Positions 60,124 to 64,000 of a DNA stretch of 64,000 nt are shown piece after piece. Under the pieces are notes generated by a model, which was given only the letters and a program-made list of their open reading frames with translations, did not search any database and was not told the DNA's origin. A program made the position numbers and the translations under genes. Location: positions 25,915 through 89,914 of the forward strand of contig JBFWOQ010000007.1 in assembly GCA_050250395.1 (NCBI GenBank), written 5' to 3'. How positions within the stretch are numbered: position 1 is the first letter of the stretch; each line of letters begins with the position of its first letter. Source of the stretch: JAGPUQ01 sp050250395 (GTDB taxonomy: Bacteria; Pseudomonadota; Gammaproteobacteria; Pseudomonadales; Porticoccaceae).

Positions 60124-62433
60124 ATGGAGAGCATGCCGAACCCAAGGACCGCGCTCGCTACCACCACGGTGTGCGTGATCGATACCCAGACCCATGCGCT
60201 GGCGGCGCGGGCGATGCGGTTGTCCCGGGCGGCGCTGGATTTCGCCGATGCCCTGTTCCTGTCGGATTCCGGCGCCGATACCGGTGGTGCGCGCCATATC
60301 GCCATTCCCCCGCTGGCCGGACGCGCGGCCTATTCGCGCTTCGTCGTCAAGGAGTTGCTCCGGCACGTACAGACCGAGCATGTGTTGCTGATCCAGTGGG
60401 ACGGCTATGTGGTCAACCCCGACGCCTGGAGTGAGGAATTCTTGCGCCACGATTACATCGGTGCGCGCTGGGGCTTCCACGACGACGCCCACTGCGTCGG
60501 CAACGGTGGTTTTTCGCTGCGCTCGCGGCGCCTGCTGGAAGCGCTTCAGGATCCCGCGATAGATCGTTTCGAGCCCGAGGATGTGATGATCTGCCGGGAT
60601 TACCGGCCGCTGCTCGAATCCCGCCATGGCATCGGTTTCGCGCCACCCGAGGTGGCGGATCGCTTTTCGTTCGAGACTACCTATCCCCAGGGCAGGCCGC
60701 TGGGGTTTCATGGTCTGTTCAATATGTGGCTGTTTCTCGCCGACGCCGAAGTGGCCGATTTCGTCGCGGCGATACCGGTGTCGGTGCGGGGTTCGATGCA
60801 ATTCCTGTCGCTGGCGAAAAATTTCATCGATCTGAAGCGGTTCGATTCGGCGCGTATCCTGCTGGAACAACGCTTGCGTGACTTTCCTTCCGACACTCAG
60901 TGTGCCGCCATGCTGGATGCGATAAATGGTTTGCCCAGCCAGCGCCCCACCGCGCCGCCGAGTCGCAATGCCCCCTGTCCCTGCGGCAGTGGCAAGCGCT
61001 TCAAGCATTGCTGCGGTCAGGCGGCCACGACATCGGGAGCCATTGTCGCGCCGACCGCGGATCCCGAGGCCCTGTTGCAACAGGCCATGGCGGATCATCA
61101 GGCCGGCCGCCTGGGCAGCGCGCGGCAAGGCTATGAACGCGTGCTGGTGCAGGGCGCCCATGCCGTCGCGGAACACTATCTGGGCGTGATCGAAATGCAG
61201 GAGCAGCGCCCGGTCGAGGGCGAAAAACGGATCCGCGCCGCGCTCGCGCAACGGGATGACCTGCCGGATTTCTTCAACAACCTCGGCCTGTGCCTGCGCG
61301 CGCAAGGGCGCCTGGCAGCGGCCGTGGTCGAGTATCGCAAGGCCGTGGCGCGACTCCCGACCTATGCGCCGGCCTGGAGCAACCTCGGTCTGGATCTGCA
61401 CAAGCTGGGTCAACTCGACGCGGCGCTGGAGGCGTTCGATCGCGCGCTGGCACTGGACGCCAATCTGGTGCAGGCGCGCTTCAGCCGGGCATTGGTGCAG
61501 CTTGCGCAGGGCGACTACGCCGCAGGCTGGGCAGGGTACGAGGCGCGCCGGCTATGCCCCGAATACGCCGCGGGCTATCGGCTGCCGGCCATGACCGGCA
61601 CGCCACGCCCCTGGCAGGGCGAGCCGCTGGCCGGCAAAAGCCTGCTGCTGATGGCCGAGCAGGGCATCGGCGACACCCTGCAATTCATCCGCTATGCCGG
61701 CCGGCTTGCGGATCAGGGCGGCAGGATCGCCCTCCATGTGCGCCAGGCGCATGTGGCCAAACTGCTGCGCAACGTGCATGGTGTGTCGGAGGTGTACGCT
61801 GGCGAAGCAGCGATTCCCGCTCACGACTACTTCTGCCACCTGTTGAGCCTGCCGCGCCTGTGCGGTACCCGCTCGCTGGCGGCGATTCCCGCCGACGTGC
61901 CTTACCTGGAGGCACAGGTCGATCGTCGTGCCCATTGGCGGCAACGTCTGGACGCCGTACCGGCGCGGCTGCGCGTCGGTTTGTCGTGGGCCGGCAACCC
62001 CGCCAATCCGGATGACCGCTATCGCTCCTGTCCCTTGCAGGAGCTTGCCAGCCTGTGCGAATTGCCAGAGGTAGCCTGGATCAACCTGCAGCTCGGAACC
62101 GGCCGCGAGGAGCTGCGCGGCATGCCGATGCCGATTCTCGACTGGGGCGACGAACAGACCGACTACGCCGAGACCGCCGCACTGATGGCCGAACTCGACC
62201 TGATCATCACCGTCGACACCTCCATCGCCCATGCGGCGGGTGCGTTGGGGCGCCCGGTGTGGGTGATGTTGCAGCACAGCGCCGATTTCCGCTGGTTGAG
62301 CGATCGCACCGACAGCCCCTGGTACCCCAGCGCGCGCCTGTTCCGCCAGCCGCGCGCCGGGGACTGGTCGGCGGTTGCCGCGGACCTGCGCGCCGCGCTC
62401 GCCGCTTGGGCTGTCGAGCCCTCCGCGCCATGA
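60124..62433 (+). CDS. DUF5672 / SEC-C / TPR / glycosyltransferase fusion protein
   Basis: 769 residues from the ATG at 60124 (60133 is also possible; the frame opens at 60076). Residues about 10-245 are a DUF5672-type sugar-transferase-like domain (VLLIQWDGYVVNPDAWSEEFLRHDYIGARWGF, GNGGFSLRSRRLLEAL). Residues about 282-297 are a SEC-C zinc motif (PCPCGSGKRFKHCCG). Residues 310-480 hold TPR repeats (AWSNLGLDLHKLGQLDAALEAFDRALALD). The rest is a GT-B-like transferase (LLMAEQGIGDTLQFIRYAGRLA, LIITVDTSIAHAAGALGRPVWVMLQ). It is probably a cytoplasmic glycan enzyme with two catalytic modules. The SEC-C insertion is unusual. It is followed after 12 nt by a DUF4254 gene. Confidence 0.88.
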   Translation: MESMPNPRTALATTTVCVIDTQTHALAARAMRLSRAALDFADALFLSDSGADTGGARHIAIPPLAGRAAYSRFVVKELLRHVQTEHVLLIQWDGYVVNPDAWSEEFLRHDYIGARWGFHDDAHCVGNGGFSLRSRRLLEALQDPAIDRFEPEDVMICRDYRPLLESRHGIGFAPPEVADRFSFETTYPQGRPLGFHGLFNMWLFLADAEVADFVAAIPVSVRGSMQFLSLAKNFIDLKRFDSARILLEQRLRDFPSDTQCAAMLDAINGLPSQRPTAPPSRNAPCPCGSGKRFKHCCGQAATTSGAIVAPTADPEALLQQAMADHQAGRLGSARQGYERVLVQGAHAVAEHYLGVIEMQEQRPVEGEKRIRAALAQRDDLPDFFNNLGLCLRAQGRLAAAVVEYRKAVARLPTYAPAWSNLGLDLHKLGQLDAALEAFDRALALDANLVQARFSRALVQLAQGDYAAGWAGYEARRLCPEYAAGYRLPAMTGTPRPWQGEPLAGKSLLLMAEQGIGDTLQFIRYAGRLADQGGRIALHVRQAHVAKLLRNVHGVSEVYAGEAAIPAHDYFCHLLSLPRLCGTRSLAAIPADVPYLEAQVDRRAHWRQRLDAVPARLRVGLSWAGNPANPDDRYRSCPLQELASLCELPEVAWINLQLGTGREELRGMPMPILDWGDEQTDYAETAALMAELDLIITVDTSIAHAAGALGRPVWVMLQHSADFRWLSDRTDSPWYPSARLFRQPRAGDWSAVAADLRAALAAWAVEPSAP

Positions 62434-62445
62434 CCAGGGGAAGCC

Positions 62446-63060
62446 ATGAATCCGTTGGATGACCTGAATGCGGCCAAGCTGATCGGCTTTCATTCTGTCC
62501 TGCTCGAATACCTGAAGCACGGCGGCGAACCGCCTGCGATTCAGTCCACGGAATTGTGGCGGGCCATAGAGGACAATCACCGCTGCAATATCGCGTTGTG
62601 GGATGAGGAGGATCAGGCACGGCGTCGCGACGTGCCCGATAGTGCCATCGCCGACTGCAAGCGCCGGATCGACGGTCACAACCAGCGCCGCAACGACGCC
62701 ATCGAGCGGATCGACGAACTGGTGCTGGCCGCATTGCCGAACGCGCCGGAAACGGCGCGCCTGCATTCGGAAACCGTGGGTGCGCTGATCGACCGGCTGT
62801 CCATCCTCGGCCTGAAGCTGTTTCACATGGACTGGCAGACCCGGCGCATCGACGCCGACGCCGATCACCACAGGATGAGTGACGAGCGGCTGGCCCGCCT
62901 GCGGCTGCAGCAGGCCGATCTGGCGGGTTGCCTGGACGAACTGCTGCGCGGTTGCCTGGACGGAACCCTGCGGTTCAACCTGTATCGGCAGTTCAAGATG
63001 TACAACGATCCGCGATTCAATCCCTGGTTGTCGGGTTCAGGTGCAAAGCCGTCGGGATGA
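62446..63060 (+). CDS. DUF4254 domain protein
   Basis: 204 residues. Helical protein with LWRAIEDNHRCNIALWDEEDQARR, AIADCKRRIDGHNQRRNDAIERID and KLFHMDWQTRRID, matching DUF4254. The family has no known activity but is commonly found beside glycosyltransferases of this TPR type, as here, so a role in glycan assembly is likely. It has an AGGGGAAGCC ribosome site and probably shares an operon with the preceding gene. Confidence 0.82.
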   Translation: MNPLDDLNAAKLIGFHSVLLEYLKHGGEPPAIQSTELWRAIEDNHRCNIALWDEEDQARRRDVPDSAIADCKRRIDGHNQRRNDAIERIDELVLAALPNAPETARLHSETVGALIDRLSILGLKLFHMDWQTRRIDADADHHRMSDERLARLRLQQADLAGCLDELLRGCLDGTLRFNLYRQFKMYNDPRFNPWLSGSGAKPSG

Positions 63061-63143
63061 GTCCGGCATCCGAGCATCGATGAAGTCGATGCGGCGATCC
63101 TGGCAAACGAGAAAACCTCACATACTTCGGAGGAATCGGCAAA

Positions 63144-63905
63144 ATGGCGAAGAGAGTCATTCTCCATATCGGATTTCACAAAACCGGATCTTCAGCGTTG
63201 CAGGTATTCCTCGCCACCAATGCGGAGAGGTTGGCGGCGGCGGGGATTGGCTATCCCTATCCGGATCCCGAGCACATCGTGGCCACCGGCGGCTGCAGTG
63301 GCAACGCTGTCCAGGTCCTTTACAGAGGAGGATTTATGGACGGATTCAACCAATGTCTTGAGGTCCCGGCAAAGCGTCTGAGCGAGGCGTACTTCGATGC
63401 ATTGGCCAAGGTAATTGAAGCTGTGCCGCAGCATACCGCACTCGTATCAGGTGAAATTCTGGGCCTGGCATCACACAAGCATATGACATATTTCGTTGGC
63501 AACCTTCGCTTGAATCACGATGTAAAAATTGTCTGCTTTGTGCGCGATCCGTTTGATTTTGTGTTCTCCGTGTGGCGACAGCGGTTTAAGGATTCGAGCG
63601 ATATTCCGACCTTCGCCGCCTTTCTCGACGGGATACTTGACGGCACTGAAAAGGCGCCGTCCATGCTTGGATCGTTCCGGTCTTTCCACAGCCTGGGTCT
63701 GCCACTGACGGTACTGAATTTCGATCATCACCGGCGCAATATTGTAGATCCGTTCCTGCGCGCCATTGGCGCCGAGAGCCTGATCGGTCAGGTTGAAATG
63801 ACTACGGTACGCGAGGCGAATCGCTCGCTGACGCCGTCAGAGGCCTGCCTGGCTGTTCTCGTCAATGAAAAAATGGGCCTTCACCAAATCGAGTGGGTAA
63901 ATTAG
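63144..63905 (+). CDS. Sulfotransferase-like protein, probably truncated at the 3' end
   Basis: 253 residues. P-loop motif VILHIGFHKTGSSALQVFLATN and 3'-PB-type segment IVCFVRDPFDFVFSVWRQRF identify a PAPS sulfotransferase relative. The end (LAVLVNEKMGLHQIEWVN) lacks the expected C-terminal helix, and a transposase gene begins 10 nt after the stop, so the last part may have been removed by the insertion. Codon use is AT-richer than upstream genes. Confidence 0.75.
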   Translation: MAKRVILHIGFHKTGSSALQVFLATNAERLAAAGIGYPYPDPEHIVATGGCSGNAVQVLYRGGFMDGFNQCLEVPAKRLSEAYFDALAKVIEAVPQHTALVSGEILGLASHKHMTYFVGNLRLNHDVKIVCFVRDPFDFVFSVWRQRFKDSSDIPTFAAFLDGILDGTEKAPSMLGSFRSFHSLGLPLTVLNFDHHRRNIVDPFLRAIGAESLIGQVEMTTVREANRSLTPSEACLAVLVNEKMGLHQIEWVN

Positions 63906-63915
63906 CCTTGTCATC

Positions 63916-64000
63916 ATGAAAGATACGCAGCTTTACAGCCAAATTCTCGGTATTCAGAAGCCCTGGAAGGTCACCTCGGTGAATCTGTCGCTCGCAGACG
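63916..64000 (+). CDS. ISL3 family transposase, N-terminal part (runs off the window)
   Basis: Only 28 codons are visible, starting MKDTQLYSQILGIQKPW, which is the characteristic N-terminus of ISL3-family transposases (MxDTxLYxxILGLxxPW). The remainder lies beyond the right edge. The left inverted repeat of the element must lie close upstream, in or near the 3' end of the sulfotransferase gene, but I cannot fix it. Confidence 0.75.
   Translation, partial: MKDTQLYSQILGIQKPWKVTSVNLSLAD

Overview
The window looks like chromosomal DNA of a GC-rich gammaproteobacterium. The main evidence is the lptM-lysA-dapF-DUF484-xerC block on the minus strand (59887 to 55634), a type II secretion operon in the order E-F-G-H-I-J-K-L-M-N-D known from Xanthomonas (xps), a yifB | glnK-amtB arrangement, and short interspersed repeats of REP/REPIN type. 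I could not fix the genus. A run of 10 N at 57357-57366 shows that this is a scaffolded draft assembly. I saw no rRNA or tRNA gene and no CRISPR array.

1-2.5 kb is accessory DNA. It holds a nuclease-like gene, an attC-like site followed at once by a small membrane-protein gene (a possible integron cassette remnant), and a REP-associated Y1 transposase (RAYT) bounded by inverted repeats. 2.5-9.5 kb carries, on the minus strand, a P-type cation ATPase coupled to a DinB-fold gene, a DUF3617 protein, a large secreted phytase-like esterase/beta-propeller protein and a lytic transglycosylase. 9.6-14.9 kb is a plus-strand operon: an MFS transporter, then a Mla/MCE-type lipid transport system (STAS-permease, ATPase, MCE protein, auxiliary lipoprotein), then a SprT-like metalloprotein. 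A REPIN and a thioesterase follow. 16-18.7 kb has acyl-CoA and lipid genes on the minus strand (crotonase, HAD hydrolase, LpxL-like acyltransferase), then dodecin and the ComM-like ATPase YifB.

20.8-27.1 kb is the nitrogen-signalling section: an NtrC-type site and a sigma-54 promoter ahead of glnK-amtB, and a second P-II gene at 26760. Between them lies an exosortase H module: a 63-residue IPTL-CTERM protein at 24127, the exosortase XrtH, and its associated membrane protein. A site-2-protease-like membrane protein and a fatty-acid hydroxylase sit beside them. 27.2-38.1 kb is the complete T2SS operon, with a small MITE between gspK and gspL. It is followed by a lipoprotein, an apparently highly expressed secreted protein and a secreted cysteine-rich repeat protein, all plausible envelope or T2SS-related products.

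41.9-55.5 kb is a surface-polysaccharide region: a parvulin PPIase, a Wzm/Wzt ABC exporter, several sulfotransferases (one truncated), a methyltransferase, an acyltransferase and three glycosyltransferases. Its middle is visibly rearranged, with a 50-bp direct repeat bracketing the methyltransferase and 5' remnants of a glycosyltransferase and a sulfotransferase gene. 55.6-59.9 kb is the conserved lysine/cell-division block, with a 267-bp MITE inserted at the lysA stop codon. 60.1-64 kb returns to glycan-type genes: a DUF5672/SEC-C/TPR/glycosyltransferase fusion, a DUF4254 protein and a sulfotransferase. The window ends at the start of an ISL3-family transposase.

The most distinctive items are the minimal exosortase H substrate next to its sorting enzyme, the rearranged sulfotransferase-rich export locus, the four-part fusion protein at 60124, and an LpxL-family acyltransferase lacking the acidic residue of its HX4(D/E) motif.
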